From contig NZ_AUWY01000092.1 of NCBI RefSeq assembly GCF_000447205.1, positions 1 through 55,163 on the forward strand: a stretch of 55,163 bases of DNA, written 5' to 3'. The notes beneath the pieces were generated by a model. That model had not been told where the DNA came from. It searched no databases and worked only from the letters and a program-made list of their open reading frames with translations. Shown here in pieces: positions 19,349-26,422 of the stretch (position 1 is the stretch's first letter; each line of letters starts with the position of its first letter). This DNA comes from Sphingobium ummariense RL-3 (GTDB lineage Bacteria; Pseudomonadota; Alphaproteobacteria; Sphingomonadales; Sphingomonadaceae). Made by a program: the position numbers and the translations under genes.

Positions 19349-19842
19349 TTGCCGCCTCCCGCCGCGCGCTGGTCGAGCCAGCGGCGGACCTTGTTGCGGA
19401 TCAGCTCCGGCCGGTCGGGGCTGTCGACCAGCGTCTCGGGCTTCCAGATCTGGATGTAGCGGCCGACGCCGTAGAAGAAGACGGCATCGGTGATGTGATA
19501 TTCGTCCTTGATGTCGGGATGCATCGCGAAGCGACCGCCCTCGTCGAAATTGACGGGTTCGATCGTGCCCAGCCGCCGCTCCAGCTCCAGGTCCTTGTTA
19601 TAGTCGCGCCCCGCCGCGCGCGCCTCCCGGTCCAGTTCCTCCACCTCGTTGAACAGGAAGCGCATGTGCGATTCGCCGAAGCCCGTGGCGCAGGGGTTGC
19701 CGCCGTGGACCGAGAGATAGAGGGTGGTTTCGCCGCTGGAGGACAGCTTCACCTGACGGCGCATCTCCAGGGGCAGCACGAAACGGCCCTTGCCGTCCGC
19801 GACGCTGAACGCGTTGCCCGTATAGAGAATGGCTTCCGACAC
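19345..19842 (-). CDS. mraZ: Transcriptional regulator MraZ
   Basis: AbrB-fold DNA-binding protein that heads the dcw cluster and, in E. coli, represses its own operon through TGGGN repeats. The protein opens with [20 protein letters not shown], matching the conserved first SpoVT/AbrB half; the second half lies near [19 protein letters not shown] choose the GTG at 19840-19842 (VSEAILYTG): it has AGGGTC upstream, and the frame further upstream is unrelated to the family. This gives 165 residues, typical for alphaproteobacteria. Confidence 0.93.
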   Translation of the reverse strand: MSEAILYTGNAFSVADGKGRFVLPLEMRRQVKLSSSGETTLYLSVHGGNPCATGFGESHMRFLFNEVEELDREARAAGRDYNKDLELERRLGTIEPVNFDEGGRFAMHPDIKDEYHITDAVFFYGVGRYIQIWKPETLVDSPDRPELIRNKVRRWLDQRAAGGGK

Positions 19843-19974
19843 GATGACCCTGTTCGCCCGATCTTCCGGGGGCACAGGCCGTCGCTCGCCGGGTCGCACA
19901 ATACGATCCGGCGTAGAAATACGCCAAGCCTGATCAACCCCTATGGCTGATCAGATACCAAGAGCCGCAAGTCA

Positions 19975-20004
19975 TGGGAAGGAGAATTTTGGGAAAAGCG
20001 GGGA
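19975..20004. promoter_or_regulatory. Candidate MraZ-binding boxes upstream of the dcw cluster
   Basis: On the plus strand (template strand for mraZ) there are TGGGA at 19975-19979, TGGGA at 19990-19994 and GGGGA at 20000-20004. The last two are spaced exactly 10 bases start to start, the box-plus-five spacing described for E. coli MraZ sites. They lie 133 to 162 bases upstream of the mraZ GTG. Between them and mraZ is an imperfect palindrome with two TGATCA cores about 16 bases apart. Orientation relative to E. coli is not certain, so this is only a candidate operator. Confidence 0.35.
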
Positions 20005-20025
20005 AATCCTGTTTTGTTCTGGTCA

Positions 20026-21276
20026 CTAAGCCCCTTTTGCCGTTTTTCGTCGCCTTCGGCCGGGATCGGCACCGGGCAGGAATCGGCCTCTCCGCAGGGA
20101 AAAGAGGATCGCGCCCATGGCCGCCCAGAAAATCCCCGCCACCGCCGCCCAGCGCACGGCCAAGACCAGCTGCGCCCCGGAAAGCACCCAGCGGCGATCG
20201 CCGTGCAGCTCGGCGCCCAGCCATCCGGCGACCAATGCGGGCGTGTCGGCGCTCCATGCGGAAGGATCGAGCGGGCGGGAGGGGTCGGCCAGCCACAGCC
20301 GGTCGTCGATCAGGTCGGCATCGGCGACCAGCACGGCTTGCCCCCGCCCCAGCCGGCATCGCGCGACCAGCCCACGCGCTTCCGTGCCGCAGGCCGGCGC
20401 GGTGGCGATGAAATGCGAGGCGGCGAGGAGCGTCATGAGGCGGCCATCGGGCAGCAAATGCCGGTCCTCGTCAAGAGTCGCGGTGTTTTCCAGCCGCACG
20501 CCCCAATGCGCGAGCAGCGGACCGAGCAGGCTGACGGCGGGCGCGCGGCGCCTGTCCCCCGGTGCGAGCGGCGAGGGCCAACGCAACAGCGGGTCGGCGA
20601 GGATCAGGGCGCGACCGCCGTCGCGCAGCCAGCGATCGATCGCGACCAGTTCGCCGGGCTGCATCGCGCGGGGCTGCGCGATCAGCAGCAGCCGGGCCTT
20701 CGCCAGTTCTGGCGAGAGCGGCGTGTCGAACGGGCGCAGGTCGAAATGCTGGCGGAGGACGGTAACGATGGGCGCATCGGCCGGCGCGGCAAGGCCCTGC
20801 CCGCCTTCCCGCCAGAACAGCGGCAGAGCGGTGAGAACGGCCAGAGAAGGGCGTTGCGGCGCCATCGGAACGGCTGGTGGACGGCCCGCGAGTGGCACCA
20901 GCAGCGCCGCGGCGATCAGAGCGATGGCGCCGATCCGGCTGCGGCGCAGCAGAAGGCCGCCACAGAGGCCGAGCGCGGCGGAAACGGCGAGCAGCAGCGA
21001 GAGGGAAAGCGCGGGCGGCCGCGCGGCGGCGATGCGGCACAGGAGAAGAATCGAGAGAACCGTTCCCAGCCCGACCCAGATCGCATGCGCCCTGGCATGA
21101 CCGTGTCCGCCACCCCGCGACGCAAGCCAGCCGACCAGCGCGAGCAGCGGAACGGCCGGCCACGCCCAGTCGAGCGGATCGACCTGCCCCGTGCGCAGCA
21201 GCAGCGCCAGTCCCGCGAACAGGACCAGCAGGGTGCCGAGGCAGGCCGCAAGAAAGCGGAGGAAGGCGACCTTCAT
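20026..21276 (-). CDS. GldG-like membrane protein (ABC-type auxiliary)
   Basis: 416 residues from the ATG at 21276 (MKVAFLRFLAACLG). The N-terminal 150 residues form about five transmembrane segments. The soluble middle begins near VLTALPLFWREG and carries LLLIAQPRAMQPGELVAIDRWLRDGGRALILADPLLRW, which resembles the Rossmann-like domain of GldG/ABC-2 auxiliary proteins (a family-level impression). Another membrane segment, VRWAAVAGIFWAAMGAILFS, closes the protein. The real function is unknown. It is the last gene of a string with the small membrane protein upstream (31-base gap) and cysteine synthase. The downstream neighbour is the dcw promoter region. Confidence 0.75.
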   Translation of the reverse strand: MKVAFLRFLAACLGTLLVLFAGLALLLRTGQVDPLDWAWPAVPLLALVGWLASRGGGHGHARAHAIWVGLGTVLSILLLCRIAAARPPALSLSLLLAVSAALGLCGGLLLRRSRIGAIALIAAALLVPLAGRPPAVPMAPQRPSLAVLTALPLFWREGGQGLAAPADAPIVTVLRQHFDLRPFDTPLSPELAKARLLLIAQPRAMQPGELVAIDRWLRDGGRALILADPLLRWPSPLAPGDRRRAPAVSLLGPLLAHWGVRLENTATLDEDRHLLPDGRLMTLLAASHFIATAPACGTEARGLVARCRLGRGQAVLVADADLIDDRLWLADPSRPLDPSAWSADTPALVAGWLGAELHGDRRWVLSGAQLVLAVRWAAVAGIFWAAMGAILFSLRRGRFLPGADPGRRRRKTAKGA

Positions 21277-21307
21277 GACAGGAGCGCCAAAAGGCCTGCG
21301 CCGAAAC

Positions 21308-21610
21308 CTATTGCGACGCCGGCTCGCGATCCATCGGCTTGCGCAGCTTGGGATCGGGCTGCAGGTCGGGCACGATCGGCACCTGTTCCGGCGCGGGCTG
21401 CACGCCGAGTTCCGCCAGCGGATCCCTGGGGGACACGAGGGCATTGGCATCCAGCGTCGGCACGGTGGGAGGCGGCACGGTCGGATCGGCGACCCTCGCC
21501 TTGTCGATCACGATGTTCGCCAGGCCGACGAGCAGCACCACGCCGGCCAAGCCGGTGAGACCGATCTGGACACGCTGCAACCCTTCCTCTCGGCGGGACT
21601 GTTCAGCCAT
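21308..21610 (-). CDS. Small single-span membrane protein, unknown function
   Basis: 100 residues from the ATG at 21610 (MAEQSRREEGLQRVQIG). A charged N-terminus is followed by one hydrophobic helix, GLTGLAGVVLLVGLANIVI, and then a Pro-rich tail (TVPPPTVPTL ... PIVPDLQPDPK) presumably in the periplasm. No family recognised. The 44-base gap to cysK and 31-base gap to the GldG-like gene suggest one transcript. An antisense frame covers the same DNA, but the signal-anchor pattern supports this strand. Confidence 0.7.
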   Translation of the reverse strand: MAEQSRREEGLQRVQIGLTGLAGVVLLVGLANIVIDKARVADPTVPPPTVPTLDANALVSPRDPLAELGVQPAPEQVPIVPDLQPDPKLRKPMDREPASQ

Positions 21611-21654
21611 GAATGTGCTCTGTTCTCCCCCGCCGCGACCCTTGTCGGCAGGTT

Positions 21655-22650
21655 TCACTTATATTGCGCGAGCCAGGGGAACACCGTCAAGCCCTTCGAT
21701 TCGAGCCAGGCGCGGTTGTAGAGCGTCGAAAGATAGCGGAATCCGGTGTCGCACAGAATGGTGACGATCCGCTTGCCCGGCCCCAGTTCCCGCGCCAGCG
21801 CCACCGCGCCGGCGACGTTGATGCCGGACGACAGGCCCAGGCACAGCCCTTCTTCCGCCAGCAGGCGACGGACCCAGAGCAGCCCTTCCTCGTCGGAGAT
21901 GCGGAACTGGGTGTCGATCGGCGCGCCTTCGAGATTGGCGGTGATGCGGCCCTGTCCGATCCCTTCGGCGACCGAGGAGCCTTCGGCCTTCAACTCGCCA
22001 TGGGCATAATAATTGTAGAGCGCGGCGCCATGGGGATCGGTCAGCGCGATGGTGATGCCCTCGTCATGCGCCTTGAGGCCCAGCCCCACGCCCGCGATCG
22101 TCCCGCCGGTGCCCGCCGCGCAGGTGAAGCCGTCGACCTGCCCGTCCATCTGGGTCCAGATTTCCTCGGCGGTGCCGACGATATGGGCCTTGCGGTTGGC
22201 GATGTTATCGAACTGGTTGGCCCAGATCGCGTTTTCCGTCTCCTCCGCGATGCGGCGGCTGGTGTGGACGAAGTGGCCGGGGTTGGAATAGGCGGCGGCC
22301 GGCACCGTCACCAGCTCGGCTCCCAGCGCGCGTAGCGTGTCCATCTTCTCGCGGCTCTGCGTCTCGGGCATGACGATGATCGTCTTGTATCCCTTGGCAT
22401 TGGCGACCAGCGCCAGGCCGATGCCGGTATTGCCCGCCGTTCCTTCGACGATGGTGCCGCCGGGCTGGAGCAGCCCCTTTTCCTCCGCGTCGTTGACGAT
22501 GAACAGGGCCGCGCGGTCCTTCACCGACGCGCCGGGGTTGGCGAATTCGCACTTGGCGTAGATGTCGCAGCCGGTTTCCCGAGAAGGACCGGCAAGGCGA
22601 ACGAGCGGCGTGTTGCCGATAAGGGCTAGGCTATCATTCTGGACGAGCAT
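21655..22650 (-). CDS. cysK: Cysteine synthase (O-acetylserine sulfhydrylase)
   Basis: Pyridoxal-phosphate enzyme that makes L-cysteine from O-acetylserine and sulfide. The PLP lysine is in NPGASVKDRAAL. The asparagine loop EGTAGNTGIGLA, the glycine loop GTGGTIAGVG and the C-terminal LGLSSGINVAGAVALA match fold type II beta-family enzymes; C-terminal ILCDTGFRYLSTLYN is also typical. The ATG at 22650 (MLVQNDSLALIGNTPLV) gives 331 residues; a longer frame adds 12 residues without support. Cystathionine beta-synthase-like activity cannot be excluded by eye. Confidence 0.92.
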   Translation of the reverse strand: MLVQNDSLALIGNTPLVRLAGPSRETGCDIYAKCEFANPGASVKDRAALFIVNDAEEKGLLQPGGTIVEGTAGNTGIGLALVANAKGYKTIIVMPETQSREKMDTLRALGAELVTVPAAAYSNPGHFVHTSRRIAEETENAIWANQFDNIANRKAHIVGTAEEIWTQMDGQVDGFTCAAGTGGTIAGVGLGLKAHDEGITIALTDPHGAALYNYYAHGELKAEGSSVAEGIGQGRITANLEGAPIDTQFRISDEEGLLWVRRLLAEEGLCLGLSSGINVAGAVALARELGPGKRIVTILCDTGFRYLSTLYNRAWLESKGLTVFPWLAQYK

Positions 22651-22703
22651 CGCCACGGCATAGCGGAGCCGCCACGGCCTTGCCAAGCAAAGGAATGCAG
22701 GCG

Positions 22704-22726
22704 GGGCAAAAGCCCCGGTTTTGCCC
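22704..22726. other. Perfect 8-bp hairpin upstream of cysK
   Basis: GGGCAAAA at 22704-22711 and TTTTGCCC at 22719-22726 form a perfect stem with a 7-base loop. An alternative GGGGC-AAAA-GCCCC hairpin overlaps it at 22703-22716. It lies 54 bases upstream of the cysK ATG. It could be an attenuator or leader hairpin; nothing shows which. Confidence 0.4.
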
Positions 22727-22727
22727 T

Positions 22728-22798
22728 GTTAACCCGCGCCGTGGTTAACGTCCCGTCGCGGCACATGCCCGAATCCGGGGAGGAAGTGGAAAGGAATC
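22728..22798 (+). promoter_or_regulatory. Upstream region of wall hydrolase with paired GTTAAC and GAATC
   Basis: Two GTTAAC hexamers (22728-22733 and 22744-22749, 16 bases apart) are followed by two CcrM targets, GAATC at 22771-22775 and 22794-22798. All lie within 115 bases upstream of the hydrolase ATG. GTTAAC resembles CtrA half-sites, but the canonical TTAA-N7-TTAA spacing is not present. Cell-cycle control is therefore inference. Confidence 0.35.
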
Positions 22799-22839
22799 CC
22801 CTGTAAGCAAGGCGCCTTATCGCCGGGCAAGGGACGAAG

Positions 22840-23775
22840 ATGCGACTGGACAGGAAAGGAACGCGCGCCGGCATCGTGTTGCTGGGCCTGCTTGCGCTCA
22901 CTGTCCCGCGTCTCATCACCGCGGCGCCACTCGACATGCTCGACGGGTCGCGCCTGCCCTATGATCCCGCCGAAGATTCATCCGCGAACTTTCCCGGATC
23001 CGCATTCTTCTTCGCGCAGGGCGCCTTCGATCCGGTGCCGGGTGCGCTGACGGTGCAGAGCGAGCATGTCATGGGACTGGACGAGGTGGAAGCCGCGCCA
23101 GCCGCCGCCATCCGCGGGATGACCGCGCTCGACAGCTATCGCGCGCTCAACTGCCTGACCTCCGCCATCTATTACGAAGCGGCGAATGAACCGGACGACG
23201 GGCAGCGGGCGGTGGCGCAGGTGGTGCTGAACCGGGTGCGCAGCCCGCTCTGGCCCAACAGCGTCTGCGGCGTCGTGTACCAGGGGTCGGAACGGACCGA
23301 CGCACGGTGCCAGTTCACCTTCAGCTGCGATGGCGCAATGGCGCGCCTGCCCAGCGCCGCGGCCTGGGCGCGGGCGCGCCGCGTCGCCGAACGCGCGCTG
23401 GCGGGGGACGTCTACAAGCCCGTCGGCCTCGCCACCCATTACCACACGCTGGCGGTGCGCCCCGACTGGTCGGGCACGCTGCAACCGGTGGCGGTGATCG
23501 GGGCGCACATCTTCTATCGCAACCTGGGCTTCAACGGTACGCCGGCGGCGTTCCGGGGCGCCTATTCCGGGCGCGAGACCCAGTCGGTTCCGGCCCCGCG
23601 TGTCTGGACGGCGCAGCCCCTCCCTTCGACGCCCCTGCCCTCGCCCGTCCCGCAGGTCCGGCCATTCCTGCCCGCCTCTCCCTCGATCCTTCCCGCGCCG
23701 CCGCGGGTCGAGCAGGAACTGCCCGAATCCACCATCAGGCCGGAATATCGGAACAGCGGCAGGCCGCTGGTCTGA
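22840..23775 (+). CDS. SleB-type cell wall hydrolase
   Basis: 311 residues beginning with a Sec signal or anchor (TRAGIVLLGLLALTVPRL). The hydrolase domain, about residues 100-230, has NCLTSAIYYEAANEPDDGQ with the likely catalytic glutamate E113. QVVLNRVRSPLWPNSVCGVVYQG, CQFTFSCDG and GLATHYHTLAVRPDW follow, all hallmarks of the Hydrolase_2/SleB family of peptidoglycan-cleaving enzymes. The last 80 residues are Pro-rich and low in complexity. A GGGACGAAG site precedes the ATG. It stands alone between divergent cysK and the small RNA/entericidin region, and its upstream DNA carries GANTC and GTTAAC motifs. Confidence 0.9.
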   Translation: MRLDRKGTRAGIVLLGLLALTVPRLITAAPLDMLDGSRLPYDPAEDSSANFPGSAFFFAQGAFDPVPGALTVQSEHVMGLDEVEAAPAAAIRGMTALDSYRALNCLTSAIYYEAANEPDDGQRAVAQVVLNRVRSPLWPNSVCGVVYQGSERTDARCQFTFSCDGAMARLPSAAAWARARRVAERALAGDVYKPVGLATHYHTLAVRPDWSGTLQPVAVIGAHIFYRNLGFNGTPAAFRGAYSGRETQSVPAPRVWTAQPLPSTPLPSPVPQVRPFLPASPSILPAPPRVEQELPESTIRPEYRNSGRPLV

Positions 23776-23911
23776 CAACGTTTCCCCCGCGACCGAATTT
23801 TTTTGTGGTAAACCTTCGAGAAACTATCCAAGCCATTGGAAAATAGTGATATAAAAGATCACATTTTTTCCGGAACCAGCGGAACCGGATCGCGACTTCA
23901 CGTGTTCTGCA

Positions 23912-24012
23912 TTTCGGATAGCAAATCTTTTGCCCCCCGCTCTTGCTATCCACAAAACAATGAGCCCGGAACGCATCTCCCCCCCCCGACGCGTTCCGGG
24001 CTCAGAATTTTT
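23912..24012 (+). ncRNA. Candidate small RNA with two C-rich hairpin loops
   Basis: The 355-base gap between the hydrolase and the entericidin is AT-richer and holds no frame that looks coding. It contains two strong hairpins in tandem. The first is GGATAGCAA (23916-23924) pairing perfectly with TTGCTATCC (23943-23951) around a loop with six consecutive C. The second is GAGCCCGGAACGC (23962-23974) pairing perfectly with GCGTTCCGGGCTC (23991-24003) around a loop with nine consecutive C; it is followed by AGAATTTTT. The second hairpin works as an intrinsic terminator. GGAAC at 23881 and GTT at 23904 could be an EcfG-like promoter (18-base spacer) giving a start near 23912. Alphaproteobacterial small RNAs of the CcsR/suhB type also expose C-rich loops; membership here is a guess. 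Confidence 0.45.
23962..24012 (+). terminator. Strong intrinsic terminator
   Basis: Perfect 13-bp stem (23962-23974 with 23991-24003), a 16-base C-rich loop, and a T-rich tail AGAATTTTT. It ends transcription in the plus direction, of the candidate small RNA and possibly of the upstream hydrolase gene. Confidence 0.8.
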
Positions 24013-24049
24013 GGGCACAACCTCCTGAAATAAAAGACGTTCTGCTTGC

Positions 24050-24074
24050 GGAACGCTTCCGTGCAAAGCGGGTT
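24050..24074 (+). promoter_or_regulatory. EcfG-type (general stress) promoter of entericidin
   Basis: GGAAC at 24050-24054 and GTT at 24072-24074 are separated by 17 bases, fitting the GGAAC-N16/17-GTT pattern recognised by the alphaproteobacterial general stress sigma factor EcfG. The predicted start is about 50 bases upstream of the entericidin ATG. The pattern is seen directly; use by EcfG is inferred. Confidence 0.5.
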
Positions 24075-24130
24075 TCTGTCTCACCGCCGGCTGCTGGAGC
24101 ACCGGTCCCGCTTTTGGAAGGAGAGATTCC

Positions 24131-24259
24131 ATGACCAAGAAGATTCTGGTTGCGCTGTTGCTCACCGGCTCGCTGCTGACGGCGGCCTGCAACACCGTGG
24201 AAGGCGCCGGACGCGACGTCCAGAGCGCTGGCAAGGCCGTGGAAGACGCCGCGGACTGA
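24131..24259 (+). CDS. ecnB: Entericidin-family small lipoprotein
   Basis: 42 residues. The N-terminus MTKKILVALLLTGSLL is a lipoprotein signal and the lipobox LTAAC places the acylated cysteine at residue 20. The mature part, CNTVEGAGRDVQSAGKAVED, is the short helical core of entericidin A/B peptides (NT..G.G.D....G). In E. coli these bacteriolytic or antidote lipoproteins are stress-sigma controlled. AAGGAGAGATTCC upstream supplies a strong ribosome binding site. It stands as a single gene, convergent with the tat operon. Whether it is of A or B type cannot be told. Confidence 0.88.
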   Translation: MTKKILVALLLTGSLLTAACNTVEGAGRDVQSAGKAVEDAAD

Positions 24260-24285
24260 GAGCCGCATTTCCCCGATACAGAAAA

Positions 24286-24314
24286 CCAGCGGGCGGCCGG
24301 TCGTCAGGCCGCCG
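24286..24314 (-). terminator. tat operon terminator overlapping the tatC stop
   Basis: Read on the minus strand, GGCGGCC pairs with GGCCGCC around an 8 to 10-base loop, followed by CGCTGGTTTTC. The tatC TGA (24304-24306) falls in the loop. On the plus strand the same stem could also stop entericidin transcription, though without a T-run. Confidence 0.55.
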
Positions 24315-25074
24315 CTTCGCTTTCCTGTTTCGCCTGCCGGCGATCAGTGAACCAGATCGCGATGATCGTGATCTCGTAGAGCAACAGCAGCGGGATCGCG
24401 AGCATGAGCTGCGAGACCACGTCAGGCGGCGTCAGCACCGCGGCAAGGACGAAGGCGGCCACGACCATGTAGCGGCGCAGTCCGATGAGCTGCGCACGCG
24501 TCACGAAGCCCGCGCGGTTCAGCAGCATCAGCAGCACCGGCATCAGGAAGCTGATGCCGAAGGCAAGCACGAACTGCATCACCAGCGTGAGGTAGGCATC
24601 CGCGCTGGGCAGCGCCTCGACCGACAGGCCGCTGGAATTCCCCTGGAATTCCAGGAAGAAGTGGAACGCCGTCGGCATCACCACGAAATAGGCGAGGCTG
24701 GCGCCCATGGTGAACAGCACCGGCGTCATGAGGATGAAGGGCAGCAGCGCCTTCTTCTCCTTCGCGTAGAGACCCGGCGCGACGAAGGCCCAGAGCTGGT
24801 TGGCGATGATCGGGAAGGACAGGAAGAAGGCGCCGAACAGCGCGATCTTCACCTGGACGAAAAAGGCTTCGTAGAGCTTGGTATAGACGAGCCGCCCGCC
24901 GCCGTCGCCGAACGCCTCCTTGAGCGGATACACCAGTATCGCGAACAACTTGTCGGAAAAATAGAAGCAGATCGCCCCGGTCAGGAGCAGCGCCCAGACG
25001 CATTTGAGCAGCCGTCCGCGCAGCTCAATCAGGTGATCGAGCAAGGGGGCCTTGCTGTCGTCGATATCCTTCAT
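24304..25074 (-). CDS. tatC: Sec-independent protein translocase TatC
   Basis: Polytopic core of the twin-arginine translocase that binds the RR signal peptide. Seen are the conserved N-terminal [42 protein letters not shown], the [17 protein letters not shown] block, and the periplasmic/transmembrane segments ending [12 protein letters not shown]. Six hydrophobic helices are visible; 256 residues is normal. The ATG overlaps the tatB stop (ATGA). A likely client in this window is the RR-signal hydrolase at 34096-35100. Confidence 0.96.
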   Translation of the reverse strand: MKDIDDSKAPLLDHLIELRGRLLKCVWALLLTGAICFYFSDKLFAILVYPLKEAFGDGGGRLVYTKLYEAFFVQVKIALFGAFFLSFPIIANQLWAFVAPGLYAKEKKALLPFILMTPVLFTMGASLAYFVVMPTAFHFFLEFQGNSSGLSVEALPSADAYLTLVMQFVLAFGISFLMPVLLMLLNRAGFVTRAQLIGLRRYMVVAAFVLAAVLTPPDVVSQLMLAIPLLLLYEITIIAIWFTDRRQAKQESEAAA

Positions 25075-25529
25075 GCCGCCGCGTCGCCCTTCTTCGGCTC
25101 GGCCGGGGCATCGGCGAGATAGGGCGGCCTGTCCACCGGCGCTTCGGGGAGCGCGGCGGGCTGCGGCGCCGACTGCGCAACGAAGGGCGGCGTTTCGACG
25201 GGAGCGGATTGCGCGACGAAGACAGGGCTCTCTTCAGCCGCCGCGCCTTCGGCCGGGGCGGGCAGCGGCGTCATCGCAGGCGCCGCCGTCTCGGGGGGGT
25301 GCTCCTCCATGATGCGCCGGTTCTGTTCGGCCCATTTCTTCTCGAGCTCCTCAAGCTCGACCTCCCGCACCATGGCGTCGATGCCGGAACGGAAATGGCG
25401 CGCCATGCCGCGCGCCTTGCCCACGATCTGTCCCACCTTGTAGAGCGCGCGCGGCAGGTCCTTGGGGCCGATCACGACCACCGCGACGATCACGATCAAC
25501 AGAAGCTCGGACGAACCGATATCGAACAT
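25071..25529 (-). CDS. tatB: Sec-independent protein translocase TatB
   Basis: Single-span translocase subunit working with TatC in signal peptide recognition. The N-terminal helix [20 protein letters not shown] is followed by the conserved [23 protein letters not shown] amphipathic helix. A longer helical region ([19 protein letters not shown]) and a Pro/Ala-rich C-terminal tail of about 80 residues follow. The glutamate in the membrane helix (SSE) distinguishes TatB from TatA. It starts 37 bases after tatA and overlaps tatC. Confidence 0.94.
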   Translation of the reverse strand: MFDIGSSELLLIVIVAVVVIGPKDLPRALYKVGQIVGKARGMARHFRSGIDAMVREVELEELEKKWAEQNRRIMEEHPPETAAPAMTPLPAPAEGAAAEESPVFVAQSAPVETPPFVAQSAPQPAALPEAPVDRPPYLADAPAEPKKGDAAA

Positions 25530-25566
25530 GCCAGCCTTACCTGAGAGAGTGCCTTGGCGCCGACCC

Positions 25567-25800
25567 TCAGGCCTTGGTCTGTTCTTCGGTCTTCACCGTG
25601 TCCTGCTCGGGCACGCGATGCCCTTCGATCCGCGTCGCGGGCTTGGCCGGCGCGATGTCGTCATCCTCGGCCATGCCCTTCTTGAAGCTCTTGATGCCCT
25701 TGGCGACGTCACCCATCAGCCCGGAGATGCGGCCGCCCCCGAAGAGCAGCATGACCACCAGGAGCACGATCACCCAGTGCATCAGCGAAAAGGAACCCAT
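25567..25800 (-). CDS. tatA: Sec-independent protein translocase TatA
   Basis: 77-residue pore-forming subunit. Helix [19 protein letters not shown] is followed by the [24 protein letters not shown] signature of TatA and an acidic/polar tail. The phenylalanine-glycine hinge is typical. It lies 28 bases downstream of scpB, so the tat genes appear to be co-transcribed with the argS-scp string. Confidence 0.94.
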   Translation of the reverse strand: MGSFSLMHWVIVLLVVMLLFGGGRISGLMGDVAKGIKSFKKGMAEDDDIAPAKPATRIEGHRVPEQDTVKTEEQTKA

Positions 25801-25828
25801 TACAACTTACTCCCGAAAGGAGACCTAT

Positions 25829-26422
25829 CTAGGCCTCTTCGTCATCATTTTCCACAACGGATTGGGCCCCGAGACCCTCCAGCGCCAAATCCACCGGGTC
25901 CAGCAGGCCCGCCGCCCGAAGGTCGTCGATGCCCGGCAGGTCGCGGCGGCTGCTAAGGCCGAAATGTGACAGAAACTCTACGGTCGTCGCATAGATCAGC
26001 GGGCGGCCCGGAACCTCCCTCCGCCCGGCGGGGCGGACCCAGCCCGCCTCCATCAGCACGTCGAGCGTCCCCTTCGCCACCTGGACGCCGCGAATCGCCT
26101 CGATCTCCGCGCGGCTGACGGGCTCGTGATAGGCGATGATCGCCAACGTCTCCATCGCCGCGCGGGAGAGCTTGCGCGTCTCGTCCTTTTCCCGGCGCAG
26201 GATATGGGCGAGGTCGGCGGCGGTCTGGAAATGCCAGCGGCCGCCACGTTCCACCAGGTTGACGCCGCGGCCGGCATAATGGTCGGCCAGCGTCGCGAGC
26301 GCCGCGTCGAGGTCGCCGGCTTCCCCGACGTGCAGCCTCAGTTCGGCGGGGGTCAGCGGCTGTTCGGCCACGAACAGGGCGGCCTCGACAGCGCGCAGGA
26401 AATCGTCCGGTTCCTCGTTCAC
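25829..26422 (-). CDS. scpB: Segregation and condensation protein B
   Basis: Winged-helix partner of ScpA and SMC in the condensin complex that compacts and segregates chromosomes. Family pattern: EAALFVAEQPLTPAELRLHVG, the wing GRWHFQTAADLAHILR, then LSRAAMETLAIIAYHEPVSRAEIEAIRGV and the second winged helix GRREVPGRPLIYATTVEFLSHFGL. 197 residues. The ATG overlaps the scpA stop (ATGA), as expected for partners made in fixed ratio. Confidence 0.95.
   Translation of the reverse strand: MNEEPDDFLRAVEAALFVAEQPLTPAELRLHVGEAGDLDAALATLADHYAGRGVNLVERGGRWHFQTAADLAHILRREKDETRKLSRAAMETLAIIAYHEPVSRAEIEAIRGVQVAKGTLDVLMEAGWVRPAGRREVPGRPLIYATTVEFLSHFGLSSRRDLPGIDDLRAAGLLDPVDLALEGLGAQSVVENDDEEA

Noticed and set aside
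22728..22749. Complete CtrA box upstream of the wall hydrolase
   Set aside because: The two TTAA cores are 12 bases apart instead of 7, so only half-sites are claimed.
23968..23995. EcfG promoter formed by GGAAC and GTT in the terminator stem
   Set aside because: The spacer is 20 bases, too long, and both elements are explained as arms of the perfect terminator hairpin.
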